The notes under the pieces: generated by a model
Told to the model about the DNA's origin: nothing
The model's database searches: none
What the model saw: the letters and a program-made list of their open reading frames with translations, nothing else
Translations under genes and position numbers: made by a program
Assembly (NCBI GenBank): GCA_010094045.1
Contig: ML986630.1
Coordinates: forward strand, 163,156-227,155
DNA from: Lojkania enalia
Lineage: Eukaryota; Ascomycota; Dothideomycetes; Pleosporales
Length of the DNA stretch: 64,000 bases
Direction: 5' to 3'
Part shown: in pieces, positions 1-12,619 of the stretch
How the letters are laid out: every line of letters starts with the position of its first letter
Position numbering within the stretch: the first letter of the stretch is position 1

Positions 1-304
1 GTAAGGCCACACTATGTAGACAGTATATCACACGAGGTGCTCCATGACAACGAAATTCCTGGCTGCAAAACTATCATCGCGTTCTTCACAGCTTCTATAA
101 TACGATTGTTTGCCACCATCGCCCTGGGCAGTATTCCTAATGGCTACGGCAGAAGTCTGTACGCCTAGTGTCCGTCCGTTCTTGCGGCTGAGTGCAGAGC
201 CCACTGTGGCCGGATCAGGCTAACACGTAGGCTTTAGCAGAAGACAAATCTTTGTGCGACTCGACTGGATATGCTTATATCTTTAGCCAAGAATCGAACG
301 TCTT
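1..304. other. Unassigned, weakly mutated sequence
   Basis: Mixed-composition DNA without the strong TpA excess of the rest of the window. I see no gene, RNA or repeat in it beyond its junction with repeat A copy 1. Confidence 0.4.
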
Positions 305-590
305 AGTGACGCTAGTAGGGAGGACGGCCGACCCGCACCAGCCAGGACGTCGTAAGGTGGCGGATTCATAAGAGATCAGCTGGTTTGACGTTTGATCGCA
401 AGACTGCGGGGCATACGTCGGCCCGAAGGTTTTACACAGCCATAGGTGTACAGCCACAACCCCGCTTTGCGGCTGGTAGCCTCCGTTAGATTACGTTACG
501 ATTAGGTGGCAATTGTATGCTAGCTAGAATAGGTAATTGTCCCGATCAGAGGTACCAACGGGGATAGCGGCCCTGAATGAATTGAGCGCG
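305..590 (+). repeat. Repeat A, diverged copy 1
   Basis: This is the least mutated member of a dispersed repeat also found near 19.5-20.2 (minus), 30.5-31.7 (plus, interrupted), 32.6-33.1 (minus) and 41.2-41.8 kb (plus). Shared landmarks are the start GTAGGGAGGACGGCCGACC, a block GATCGCAAGACTGCGGGG, and a distal block around GCTAGCTAGAATAGGTAATTG. Base composition is close to balanced, unlike the TA-rich remainder. I see no coding capacity; the 60-codon minus-strand frame across it is not supported by the other copies. Confidence 0.6.
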
Positions 591-748
591 AGAACCAACC
601 TAAGCTTGGAGGACAACATTTTTCTTCTCATCTATAGAGAAGAAATCCATCATCGGACATTCTTTTAACTCCATTGGCCACACTTATTCAGTCGTTTCCC
701 GCTTAAAAGCGGTCCTAAGGGCCCACCGCCATAGAACCCGGCGCTCCG

Positions 749-1975
749 ATGGGTCCATCAACCCCTGGCCGAACAACGGCTAGACTAGAGCCCTCAGTCG
801 AACTATCTCCAATACTACTAAGACTCAGACGAGCTCCTAAACCCTCTTAAAAAGCTAGGGAATAATAAGAACAGACGAATCCCTTTAATATTAGAGATGG
901 ATCTTAGGAAGAGAAAAAGACTACGGGAACAAAGCTCCTTAACACCTTAAAGGAGATCATCCAGCAATAAAACGCTATTATCGAAGAAGTTAGAGACGAG
1001 CTTAAAGAAGTCCGAGTAGAGTAGTAGAACCTAAAGAATCAGAATACAGAGTTTAAGGAGGTAATTCTCTAGCTATAAACCCAACTCAATACCCTGACCT
1101 ATACTACAGCTGTAGTAAGTACTAGAAAACCCCTACAGCCGAGCTACTAGAACTTAAACAACGCGAACGGTCCCTTAGACACGCTAATAAGCCTCCTAAA
1201 CTTCGATTTAGATATAATAGAAGCCTATAGAATATATATAGAAGACGCTAGCGTTAAGTAGATCTAAGAAAGGATATAGTAGGTATTTAAGAGTTACAGC
1301 CTAATATAAGACATTAGATAGGTAGGTATTATAAGATGGGGAGGTAACCTAACGAGAGTTAGAGTATACCTACGTACTTACGAGGATAAGAGGAAAGTAA
1401 GGATTTATATAGACTAGATTACCACCTATTTTAACAGCGTATATATTTATAGCGAATAGTAGTATATAATAAAAATAGATAGAGTAAATAAGAATACTAT
1501 CTACGATAACACCCGAATTTATATTTATAGGGAAGCCTGTAATAGATTTAGTATAGAAAATAGTATAATAATTAAGAAAATATACTTCCTTAGCTAGTAG
1601 TCCTCTAATAAGCTATACTACTCGGTTGCAATCTATCTCGCGAGTAAAGAAGAGGTAGAGAATCTCCTACACTATAAGTTTATAGAAATTAATAGAGAAC
1701 TAGCCTATACGAAACTATATATAAAAATACTTACACTATAATAATATTATAATTACTAGGTATTTAATAAATATAAAGTATACTAGTACCTAGCCCTAGA
1801 ACTAACTTGCGAGGTATACGTAAGGACGGGCTATATAAACCGTAAGTATATAGCTAGAGAGGTAAAGTACGCTAACTATAAAGGACTATACTATACTAGT
1901 AACTAAGGCTGCCTAATTTATAAAAGGCTCTAGAGTAAACTAAACGCTGTATTAAATAAATAAGAAATTTAAAAT
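749..1975 (+). pseudogene. LINE 1 ORF1, gag-like protein
   Basis: The likely start is the ATG at 749 (MGPSTPGRTTARLEPS). An N-terminal low-complexity stretch is followed by a helical, coiled-coil-like segment around 930-1090 (motif KEIIQQ, EEVRDELKEV). Near 1800-1930 lies a Cys/His-knuckle region whose Cys codons have largely become Tyr (TGC/TGT to TAC/TAT), for example KYANYKGLYY before an intact GC. In LINE elements ORF1 binds the element RNA during retrotransposition. The frame is broken by many TAG/TAA codons but I see no frameshift. Confidence 0.65.
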
Positions 1976-1997
1976 CTACTAGGCGAATATAGTAAGA

Positions 1998-4900
1998 ATG
2001 CTTAAGACGTAATATAGTATTATAAATATAGAGTACTTAAAAGACTTCGCTCTCCTTTTTATCTAAGAACTATACGTCTACTAAGACGCAGAAGAGGTGT
2101 GGTAACTAGGACCCTAGGGCTATATATACTAGAAACCCCTGCTACTATAGAAAAGCGGAGAAAACAACCGCTTTAAAGCTATAGTCTAGACGTATAAAGA
2201 TCTAACGGTAAGACTAATAGATATATATTTAACTAACCTGGCGGTAATATTAGTAGAAATTGGAGATAGATAAGCCCTAGTAATTTTAGTCTATATACTA
2301 GTAAAGATAAGCTAAATAGATCCTGAGTTATATAAAAGCCTCTGCTAGATTAACAGGATAGTTACTGAGACTAGAAGAGGCTAAAGAAACTATATAGAAC
2401 TAATTATAGTAGGTAACTTCAACTAATATAACCAGCTCTAGAAAGGCGACCAAATTAGTACAACAGACTATTAAGGCGAAGCGGAAGGTATTATAAACCT
2501 AATAGTAGATTTAGACCTATAAAGCTTAGTACTATATAATACTACTACCTAGTACTTACGTAATAATAATAAAGAATCTATAATTAACTTTATACTCGCT
2601 ATACCTATACTAATAAACGACGTATATAGCTGTACTATAAACGAAATAGAATATAGCTTAGACTATAACGTAATCTACACCGAACTAGCGGTTAAATAGT
2701 AGAGTTCTAATACCCGACTAAAGAAGTTATAGAGGAAAACTAGGTAGATAGAGGTAAGACGGATGGTAGAAGCTACTATATACGCCTAGCCCGAGCTATA
2801 GGATCGCAATAATATTAACAAGTACTATAAGTATATTATAGAGCTAGTAACTCCTATAATTAAGAAATATATACTAGTAGTAAAGCTATCTCCGTATATA
2901 AAAAGGTGGTAGAATAAGAACCTTATAAAGCTGCGGGCGGACTATATCTTCTAGTATAATAAAGTAAGAGCAGGGAGAAGAGTAAAAATAGAAGACTAAT
3001 ATACGCGGGAAATAGCTATCTCCTATTATAAGAGATTTCACGATGCGGCGCGTAATTAAAGGAAGATATACTAGCTCAATTTTATTACTAACATAAATAA
3101 CATCTAGACTATAGCTAGATATATAGACCCGAACTAGAATAGAGGTCCTACTAAAATTTTAGTACTTAAGGCTATAAGTAGACTATTATACACCAAAAAT
3201 ACTAGTATTATATAGGAACTGCTTAGAGAATTCTTTCTACAACTACTACCAGTTACGGAGACGTTTAAAGGAGGACAGTAATAAGATAAGTTACCTATAG
3301 AATCCCTAATAGAGGAAGAAGTCTATAGAGCTATCTTTGCGGTAAGCCTGTTTAAAGCACCTAGAAATAATAGAATACTAGTAGTAGTATAGTAAGAGCT
3401 CTAGAAAGTACTAAGAAGATATATAGTAGTACTTTACCAGCTATCGCTCGAACGCAGCAAACTACTATAGTAATAGAAGATAGTAATAATTATCCCCCTT
3501 AAAAAAGGAGGAATAAGAGACTAGATAAAAGCCCAGTTGTACAGACCTATATTACTACTAGTAATACTAGGTAAAGGCCTAGAAGCTATTATTATAAAAA
3601 GGCTGGTCTACCTTATAGAGGAATACTATCTACTTTCTAAAAGTTACTTCGGAGCTTAAAAAGCTTAATTAATAATATAAACACTCACGCTTCTATAGAA
3701 GAGTACTTTTTAGGCCTAGAGAGATAATAAAGTTCTTAACTTAGTTAGCTTTAATATATACAGCGCGTTTAATAGGGTAGATATTAAAGTACTTATCTAA
3801 AGACTAGAAAAACAAGGAATACTATATAGCCTTATCCGATAGATCTATAACTTCTGTATAGAGAGAAAGGCCTTAATAACTATTAATAGCGAGATAACTC
3901 TACTTACTAAGCTACCTTAGTTAGGGCTGTTCTAAAGATCTAATATCTTACCTATCATATTCCTATTCTTTAATACTAACCTTATCTTATTAAAATAAAA
4001 TTATAATAAGGGGGTAATAGCTTTTATTAACAACTATATAGTATAGGTTGCAGGAGGCTCTACGGAAGCTAATACAGTAAAATTATAAACAACAGTTGTA
4101 GAGAGAGCAGAAAGATAGACTTATATAAGTAGAGCATCTTTTAAAGGCAGTAAAACAGCCTTTATATATCTTATACGCAATAGTAGTAAGCTCTCTAGCT
4201 TACTTTTAATAATAGACGGAGAGGAAATCGTACCTAAATATAAAGTTAAAATCCTAGGGGTAATTATTAATTAGTAGCTATATTATAAAGAGTACGTAGT
4301 TTAAGCTAAAAAGAGGGGATTAAAGGTAGCGCTTATACTAAAATATATAAAAGAACTAAACCCGTAGATAGCCCGGACTCTCTTTATATTAAAGGTTATA
4401 TTAATAATTAACTATACCTCGCTAATATAGTCCCCTAAGGCGGTAAAATAGACGACTAAAATACTCGATTAAGTATAAAAGCTTAGAGTATAAGTAACTA
4501 TAAGAGCGTTTTATATACTAGAAATAGAGAGGGTAGAAGCTAAATTAGGTATTATCCCGATACGCAATCAGTAGGAGTACTAGTAAGATAAGTTCTAGAT
4601 TAAGTATTATATACTACTAGAAAAGTACTCTTTCTAGCATCTACAGTAGTAGTTAGATATATAGAATAGATACTTCCGGTTACTACTATAGCAGATTATA
4701 CGTAGGTTCGAGAAGATCGATTTAATAAACCTTAAAGTAATTAAACTTTATTATAAGGTACCCTAGCACTCTAGCTTTAAAACTACTATTTAGGAAAGAG
4801 AAGAAGCGGTTGAGTAGGCGAATATAGTAAAGGAGAAGATACTCTATATTAACGCATCCTACCGTAAAGGTAATATTAGTATCGGGATCTACTTTAGCCT

Positions 4901-5790
4901 CTAATACAACTGAGTAGAGGATAAATAATACCTATAAATTGGGCGAAATAATTAAATTACCGTAAATTATACTAAACTTATAGTAATATATTATATAATA
5001 GTATATATCGAATATATATAGAATAGCTTAGGAAGCTTTCCTCTAGATATAAGAAAACTCGCGCTACCTACTGTAATTATAAGTAATAATACTTTAGCTT
5101 TATACACCTTAGTATAACCCGCTAAGTAAAGTAGATAGAGTATTATTAGAAGAACGTGCGAGATAGCCCGAAGACTAAGAGATAGAGGAGAACTAGCAAT
5201 TTGCTTATAATAGGTGCTAGTAAGGTTAGAAGTAATAGGAGGCGATATAGCTTATAATCTTACCTAAGATGCTATAGTAAAACCCCTACCTAAAATCTAG
5301 ATAATAATACTAGTACCTATACTAAAGTAAATAAAAGATATAATTAAGCTGAGATAGAAAGGTAAATATAAAATCGACAGTATACTACCGGGGAAATATA
5401 TAAGACTGCTATACGATAAATATACCTACAGAGAAGTAAAGGTACTCTACTAGCTACAAATAAAGTATAGCCGCCTTAATAATAACCTAGTAAGAATAAA
5501 GGCTGTAGAATTAATAGACTACGAATACGGACCTATACGTAAAATAGCATAATATTTCCTATTTAAATATTTAAGATAGATAGAATAATAGAAGACTCTA
5601 GTAGAAGTTGTAGAAAATTAATAGAGAGACTTATCTTTCTTCCTAGGTGGAAGGTTAGAATAGAAAACAGCTAATAGTAAATATCTGGATAGGCTATAGA
5701 AATTTTAAAAACTAGATATAGAAGTTGTAAATTAAACTATATAATTTATACTAGCTATAAAATAACTTAAATAAGGGTATCTCTTTAGGT
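1998..5790 (+). pseudogene. LINE 1 ORF2: endonuclease, reverse transcriptase, RNase H
   Basis: A single frame can be followed for about 3.7 kb. It opens with an apurinic-endonuclease-like domain (FALLFI-stop-E at about 2045; IGDRQALVIL near 2260; VGDFNQYN near 2410). The reverse transcriptase core follows: SKSYFGA near 3640, SFNIYSAFNRVD near 3750, and the catalytic FADD-type box now reads FINNYIV near 4020, with both Asp codons turned into Asn by G-to-A changes. An RNase H start (YINASYRKG, family form TDASxxxG) lies near 4850. The protein would copy element RNA at a nicked genomic target. It is thoroughly dead, with dozens of stops. Confidence 0.8.
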
Positions 5791-6099
5791 AATATAGAAC
5801 TAGATAATAGTAAGCTGGCCGGCTGTTATCCTGATAGCTAACACGCGGGAAATTACTCTTAATAAGACCAGAATCCAGCGCAGACAAGGTAGGTACTAAT
5901 AATAATAGATAATAACGAGAGAGGCTAAAGAGAGAGATAATATAATATATACTAAATACTATAAAGGTAAGAACTAAGAATAAAATAATAGACTAAAGGT
6001 TCCCAGTATTCGTACTAATATATATATTTTTTAGTAGCTTACTAGGCCTTTAGGCACCCGAGGTATAAGATTAATTAAATTAAATTAAATTAAATTAAG

Positions 6100-6700
6100 C
6101 GCGCCTTATAGCTTTACAGCTAATTATTACTTCTTAGTAGTACTATAGGGTTCTCTAAATTTAAGAGAGTTGCTTAAAAAGTTGTAAGAGTAATATAAGC
6201 TTAATTATAATTATATAGCGTAAGTTAGAAGGCTAGTTTTTACTTAGTATAAGGCTCTTTGCGAATTATATAGTCGCACTTTAATACAAGCGTAACTTTT
6301 TAGTAAGTAGTATTATAGTATTAAAAAATAAGTCTTAGAATCTGAATCGAATTAAGTATAGTTGAATTTAGGGCGTAGGGATAAGTTCTATTACTTTAAA
6401 GTTAAAGTACCTATAATTTTTTCTATTATAATAGTTATTCTCTTAGATAATATATATAATAATACGGCTGACAGTATAGTTTATACTAGCTAGAATCGGA
6501 GACAGTTTAGTCTAGAAGTACCAATAATTAACCGACTAGAGTAAAGACGGGATATCTACGCGGAAAAGTTACTATAATCTATAATAGTAAGTATTAGGAG
6601 TTCTACGCATATATACTATATAAGTATCCTCTACTACTATAAGGCGATATATTAATTTATACGACGCGAAATAAATAATAATAAACAACTATAATATAAT
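6100..6700. other. Inter-element spacer
   Basis: TA-rich sequence between the two LINEs. It holds one copy of the recurring motif TTAAAGTTAAAGTACC (6396-6411) also seen at five other places, always beside short repeats. No coding relic was recognised. Confidence 0.4.
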
Positions 6701-6789
6701 AATAATAAGTAGATTATACTAAACCAAACTAAACCAAGCTAATACTAAACGGTTAATAGAATCTGAGAGCTATTTATAGAGTCTAGAGT

Positions 6790-8110
6790 TGCCTTACATC
6801 AGCCGAAGAACGCGATAAACAAGTGGTTTATTACTACTATTAGTAAAGGCCCTGGTAATAGTAATAGATAGTAAGAAACGTCAGAACCGCTCTATTATAT
6901 AAAGCCTGACAGATAAGCTAAGCGTAATAGATATTCTATAATACCTATAGGAGATAGAGATATAGTATTTTTACTAAATATAAAAGCTGGTTAAGAAGTT
7001 TAAGCAAACTATTAAGCTACTTAAAAAGGAGGTCGAGGTATTAACCGAGAAGAATAATAACCTAATTAAAGTAAATAGTAAACTGATTAAAGATAAGAAA
7101 GTATAAGTAGAAGAAATAAAGCAATTAAAAGACTAGATAACGTATATAATAGCTAATATTAACAACCTTAAGTAGACTATATCCTTCTATACCTTACAAT
7201 CCAACGCGCGATTATATACATTAGCAGCTTTAAGCCTATATCTAATACCGCCTATAATAGCTGTAACCCTCCTAAACTTAAGCCTAATACTATCTTCTAT
7301 CTCTAATCTAAGTATAATACGAATAATAACTTAAGCTAAATATTAACTACTAACTATAGAGCTAAACCTTAGCGATATATAACTAAATAGTAAAAACGCG
7401 AAAGAATTGTAAGAGATAATAAATAGAGCTCTATAAGCAATAGTAGATCTTATAGAAATTAAATGTAAGGCGGTAATAAATAGACAAAAAGAGCGAGTAG
7501 ATTTCATCTTTACTAGTAAAAAATAAGCTTAAATAGTTAGAAGTAAAGAGCCCTGGAAAAATCTAACAGTAAAAGAATTCGCCTAGACTAGGCTAATTAA
7601 ATAAGAAAGGTTTAAGGTTAAGCTTACTAGTATTAGTAAAGACGTAATTAGCAATCTAGATAGAAGAGAGGTAATTATAAAAAGTATTCTAGACCAGATT
7701 AACAACGAGAACAGCCTTACTATCTAGGCTATAAGACCTCTCAGCCAGCTATTAGACCGGTAAATAGTCTAGCTAGTAGTAGTTTACGCTATATAGGAAG
7801 AGAAAGATAGATTACTTAGTAAGGGCTATATTACAGTCTAAGGAGTATTAGCTTATACGACCGAGTTTTATAAATCGGATATACTATAATATAGGAAGTA
7901 TAGCGAATTTAACTATATAGCGCGAAACTACTAGAATATAGAAAAATGCTTAAATTATAATAAGTAAGGCTATTATATATTATCTTATAATAATATGTCT
8001 AGATGCTGTAATTGCTTTAGAAACTATTATAGCTAAGATCGATTATACCTACTTCTCTAGAGATAGACCTAGAATAGATAATTTAATAGTTAGTAAACTA
8101 TTAAAAATCC
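6790..8110 (+). pseudogene. LINE 2 ORF1, gag-like with zinc knuckles
   Basis: The frame contains a helical region near 6950-7130 and two recognisable CCHC-type knuckles near 7940-8040. The first reads CLNYNKQGYYILSY, where Tyr has replaced expected Cys/His, and the second RCCNCFRNYY. Cys-to-Tyr and His-to-Tyr changes are the expected G-to-A and C-to-T outcomes. The product would be the nucleic-acid-binding ORF1 protein. The start codon is not determined. Confidence 0.6.
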
Positions 8111-8119
8111 TTTAAGCTA

Positions 8120-11100
8120 ACTTCTAGTACTAACCTAAAGTATAATACGCGCTAATTAATAATAAAGTATTATAAGACTTTAGTATACTACTAATCTAAG
8201 AACCAGCTGGTTTTTAGATAGAGGAGGGCCGCTTTATAGCTATACTATAGAGCTACTATCGCTAGATATAATATACTCTATTACTTTAAGACTATACTAA
8301 AAGATAGCTATTTTAGTTATTAATTTATATAAACTAGGTCCTCTAGCTATAATAGATTAAGATCCTCTTAAAGGATATTACAGTAATCGAGATTTAAGTA
8401 GAAAATAGGATCTATATCACCTTCTTAATATATATTTAACTAATAGGAGGGTTGTCTATCTATTATATAGTAGTTATTAATAAGATCTTATAATACGTTA
8501 AGAATACTAGTATATAGTATCCTACTTATAAGATTATCCTCTATAGTAATTTTAACTAGTATAACTAACTTTAGAGAGGAGATAGGATCTGTTACAACGA
8601 AGGTAAAAGAATTATCTAATATATAGATTAGCTAGATTTTTAACTGCTACTCCCGTAGAGTATAACTATATATACTTTAAGCTCTATAATTAATCTAGTA
8701 CTAGTAATAAGTAGACTTGTAAACGATAGGACTATCTATTAGATATAGTATATAGCCTATAGTTCGGATTATAAGGTAATTAAGACCTCCTTTACTCTTA
8801 ATATATATAAGTCTTCTAGAGAACCGCAGCAGCTATTTAGGAATATAAATTAGTAAAAAGTAGGTAGCCTAGTATTAGCTAGTTTTAGACAACTACTATT
8901 ATACTATATAGTACTAAATATACTTTAGTAAATTAACAGCTTTATATTATACTTAACCCGGATTATCTAAGATATAGTACTCCTATATACTCTAACAGCG
9001 TAACTATTACTATATACAAAATAATAGTAGAATATAAATTTTACTTAACTTAGACGCAACTATATTTAACTAAGAAATAAAGCCTATTTATAACAGCGCG
9101 GGTACTTAAGAGATAGAATACTTAAGAAAAAGGTAAGGAGAGTAAAAAAAACCTTCTATAATACTTACAGATACTAGAGACGTATAAAATAGGAGGAGTT
9201 TCTAGACTTAAGTTAGAATATCTAGAAAATTGCTAAATACCTCTATCTAGCTAAAAATAGTTAATTTAGGTTAATTCTAATACTAAAAACTCTAGAAGGC
9301 TTTTATATAGATAATTTAGGGATTTCTAAAGAGCTTATTAACTAATTCTTTAACTAAATAGTATAGGTTAAAGAATATATCTTATAGACTATAATACTAC
9401 TACTACTATATTAGGAGGAGCTTATAAAAGAGGAGATCTACGATTCAGTACTAAGGATAGTACTATATAAGGCTCCTAGCCCTAACAGGCTACTAGTAAT
9501 AGTCTAGAAGATACTATAGCTATATATAGATAACTATATAACTGCTCTATTTAGAGCGAGTATATAGCTAGGATACTTTCCTTACTTATAGAGATTAGCT
9601 AAAATTCTACCCCTTTAGAAGCCTAATAAAAGCAACTATAGACTGGCGAAAGTATATTAGCTGATCTTACTCCTACCTACCTTAGGAAAAGTGCTAGAAT
9701 TAGTCCTAGTAGAGAGAATTTTATATCTAGATAAGACTTACAGTCTTCTACCTAAATGTTACTTTAAGACCTAAAAGTAACGCTCTACTATTAATACCCT
9801 ATAACTAGTTATAGAAGATATCTACTAAACCTAGAAGCGTAAGTATATAGTTACTATATTTAGTTTTAATCTTAAGGGAGCGTTTAATAGAGTCTATAAA
9901 GATGTTCTTAAATAGAAGCTATATATAAGAAGAATTCTAATCTAAATAGTATAGCTTATATATAGCTTCTATTTAAAACGGAAAGCTTTAGTTATAATTA
10001 ATAGTATAGAATTAGAGACTATAGATATTACCTATATAGGCCTCCTGTAGGGCTTACCCTTATTATCTATCCTCTTTCTATTCTATAATATAGATTTAAT
10101 TACTAGAAAGCTTTTAAATACTATAGAAAAAATAGCCTTTATTAATAATTTTATAGTTTAAGTCTTAAACCTAATAATATATAAAAATATTAATCGACTT
10201 AGAGGCGAAATTATTCTAATAGTTAAATACTAGTATAAGATAAGCAGCGCTATATTTAAGCCTAATAAAATATAACTAATCTACTTCTTCTGTAATAGTA
10301 GCTATTACTAGAATAAGATAAGTATAAGGTTTTAAGGTTAAACGGTCTAGCTAAAATATAAGGTTAAACTACTAGATGTTATTCTTAACTAAAAATTGTT
10401 ATTCTATACCTATATAGTAAGAGTAGCTAAGTAGGGAGAGAAGGCTATACTCGCTCTTTAACGCCTAAAAGGCTTGTATATTACGGTAGCTTACTAACTA
10501 TTTCTAGCTATAATTGTTCTAGTTATAGACTATAGCTTTCTAATATAGGTTCCGTACTTATCGATATATATATAAAGCTATATTAACTAAGCTATAAAGA
10601 TTAAGGTATTAATAGTTATAAGAATATTTAAATTAGTAGCCCTCGCTACAGTAATAGTTAAGGTGGGGCTAGAGTATCTATAAGACTAGCTTCGGGAATA
10701 GGTACAAAAGAATTAGGTCCGACTTTATTATAAACCTCTATATTATATTAGTTAATATTTTATCCATCGCCTAGACTAGACTAATAGATTTCTATTACTA
10801 TTAGAAGTAATAGTAGCTAGATATAGCTATATAGACCGAAATAAAATTGACCCGATTCCGGCGTTTATTAAGCTACCCTAGTAATAGGGTGTAGATACCT
10901 TAATATAAAGTAAAGAAGAAGCGTTAGAGATAGTAGAAGCTAGAGTAGAGAACTTTAAAGCGATTAATTTTTATACTAATAGATCGGTACGATATAGACT
11001 AGCAGGTATAGAGATCTATAGTCTACCACCTTTCAGCGTCTAAATATCGGCTACGCTCGATTAGGGCTCTAATCTAAACCCAACGTAGATTAAACTTAAA

Positions 11101-11720
11101 GTAATCTAAGTTATAGTCTAAACTATCGTCGAAGATCCGGTCTATAGTCTTTATTCTAGCGCTGTTATATATTACATTAAAACGGATAGTAAAAGGGTAT
11201 TATATCTTCTTAAACAACCTAGTTAATGTAAGAGTAAAATACTATAATAGATATTTATCTTACTCTAAATAGCTAAGTAATAACAGCTGGAAATCTAGTT
11301 TAACTAGGTACTAGTATATTTAGGCCTGCAAGGTAACAAGATCACGTATAGTCTAGCCTATCTAGTTATAGAAGAGAGTTGCCTCCTAATTAACAGGAAA
11401 ATTATACTATAGGAAAGTTAAAAACCGGACAGAGGCGCTGTAGAATAAAAGCAAGCCTACTTCCAGTTGTTAAAGGTTGCTAGATATCTAAGGAAATTAG
11501 ACGCAGTACTTCCTGGAAAATATATATAGAAACTCTATAATAGGCTTAAATAGACTAATATAAAGATACTAGCATAGCTGCGGGAAGGCTATAACAGGCT
11601 TAACAGCTATTTATATAAGATTAGGCAAGTAGATAACGAACTTTACAAGTACGGCTAGAAAGAAACTGTAGAATACTTTCTACTAGTATATCTAAGGTGG
11701 ATCGAGTAGAGATAGTAATA
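8120..11720 (+). pseudogene. LINE 2 ORF2: endonuclease, reverse transcriptase, RNase H
   Basis: An endonuclease-like N-terminus (LIQEPAGFQI with stops, about 8200) leads to an RT core. FNRVYKDVL lies near 9878, GLLQGLPLLSILFLF near 10040 (family form GLPQGSPLSPILF), and the catalytic FVDDF box is now FINNFIV near 10138. RNase H begins FYTNRSVR near 10970 (family form TDGS). A terminal Cys/His segment (YKYG..ETVEYFLL, near 11645) matches the C-terminus usual in these proteins. The frame is preserved but interrupted by many TAG/TAA codons. Confidence 0.8.
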
Positions 11721-12107
11721 TTAGAGTTAAGAGGAGTATAGAAGCTTTATAGTTGCGAAAATGTGTGGCGTATATTCGTCTGAAGAACTCGACGGACTAA
11801 TAGAGAAGTAGCAGCTATTAATAAAGATTGTACGGGATACTATTTCCTTTATTAAAGACATAGGTAGATTAAATACAGAGGCAATTAAATAGAGAGAGTA
11901 TATATAAATAGGACTTAGAACGATTACCGTAGATACTCTACTAGCAGTAAGAAAAGTGTTACTCTAGAACAGACTCTAGTATAGTAACAGTAGGTCCTAA
12001 ACGTGTATATTATCTCTACCCTTACAGCTATTATTAGCTATCTAGTATATATTAAATAGCTAGATCCCTATATAGGCTAGCGCGGCCTAAAAGGGTGTAG
12101 GAATAAA

Positions 12108-12139
12108 AGAAAGAAAGAAAGAAAGAAAGGTTCGCTTCT
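12108..12139 (+). repeat. GAAA simple repeat at LINE 2 tail
   Basis: Several perfect GAAA units directly follow the LINE 2 sequence. They may be the element's simple-repeat tail or an unrelated microsatellite. Confidence 0.6.
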
Positions 12140-12615
12140 ACTAGAAGTACTAATTGATATAGCGGCTAGTATAAATTTGGCTGCGACAGCGCGCGCAAGG
12201 CTGATAATAGCCTCTAAGTATTAGGAGACGTTTCTTAGGCTTAAAAAAGGCCTTTTAGAAAGTAAAAAAAGTAATAAATGCTTAATATTACTGCTATAGA
12301 GAAGGAACTTTATTATATAATAAAAGAAGGTGCAGAATAAATTAGGCTCGGAAGTAATAATATAAAGGTAATTTTTAGGGAAGAGTAAATTATAGACATT
12401 TAATATTAGCTATAGTAGACTATTTTTACAGAATTACGGCGATATTTACTGTATATATAATGTTGTAGTTACTTAAAGTTAAAGTACCCCTTATTTATCT
12501 CGCTATACCGTGCGTCTCGCTACGCAGGGATATACGTTAGTTTATAAGAATTAATAAGATATAATAACTATAGAGGAATAGGAAAGAATTAAAGCCTGAA
12601 CTAGTACTAATACTA
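12140..12615. other. Spacer without recognisable gene
   Basis: Decayed sequence with one copy of the TTAAAGTTAAAGTACC motif at 12473-12488, followed by a CTCGCTATA block as in other copies. Nothing coding was recognised. Confidence 0.4.
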
Positions 12616-12619
12616 TAAG

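Larger units (their letters stand above)
650..6098 (+). mobile_element. Tad1-like LINE retrotransposon, copy 1 (RIP-degraded)
   Basis: Two consecutive decayed frames on the plus strand encode a gag-like protein (from about 749) and an endonuclease, reverse transcriptase and RNase H polyprotein (from about 1998). This is the usual layout of the fungal Tad1 clade. The 3' end carries a short run of ATTAA units (6069-6098), a plausible LINE tail. The 5' edge is uncertain; sequence up to about 840 is less mutated. No target-site duplication was identified. The stops in both frames are TAG/TAA, as expected from RIP. Confidence 0.8.
6700..12139 (+). mobile_element. Tad1-like LINE retrotransposon, copy 2 (different lineage)
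   Basis: A second gag plus endonuclease-RT-RNase H element in the same orientation. It is clearly distinct in sequence from copy 1: different knuckles, different RT core and a different tail. It ends in a GAAA microsatellite-like run (about 12108-12139), which could be the LINE tail. Both frames are full of TAG/TAA. The 5' boundary is approximate. Confidence 0.78.

Noticed and set aside
275..457. 60-codon minus-strand frame as a gene
   Set aside because: It spans repeat A copy 1, and the frame is not kept in the other copies.
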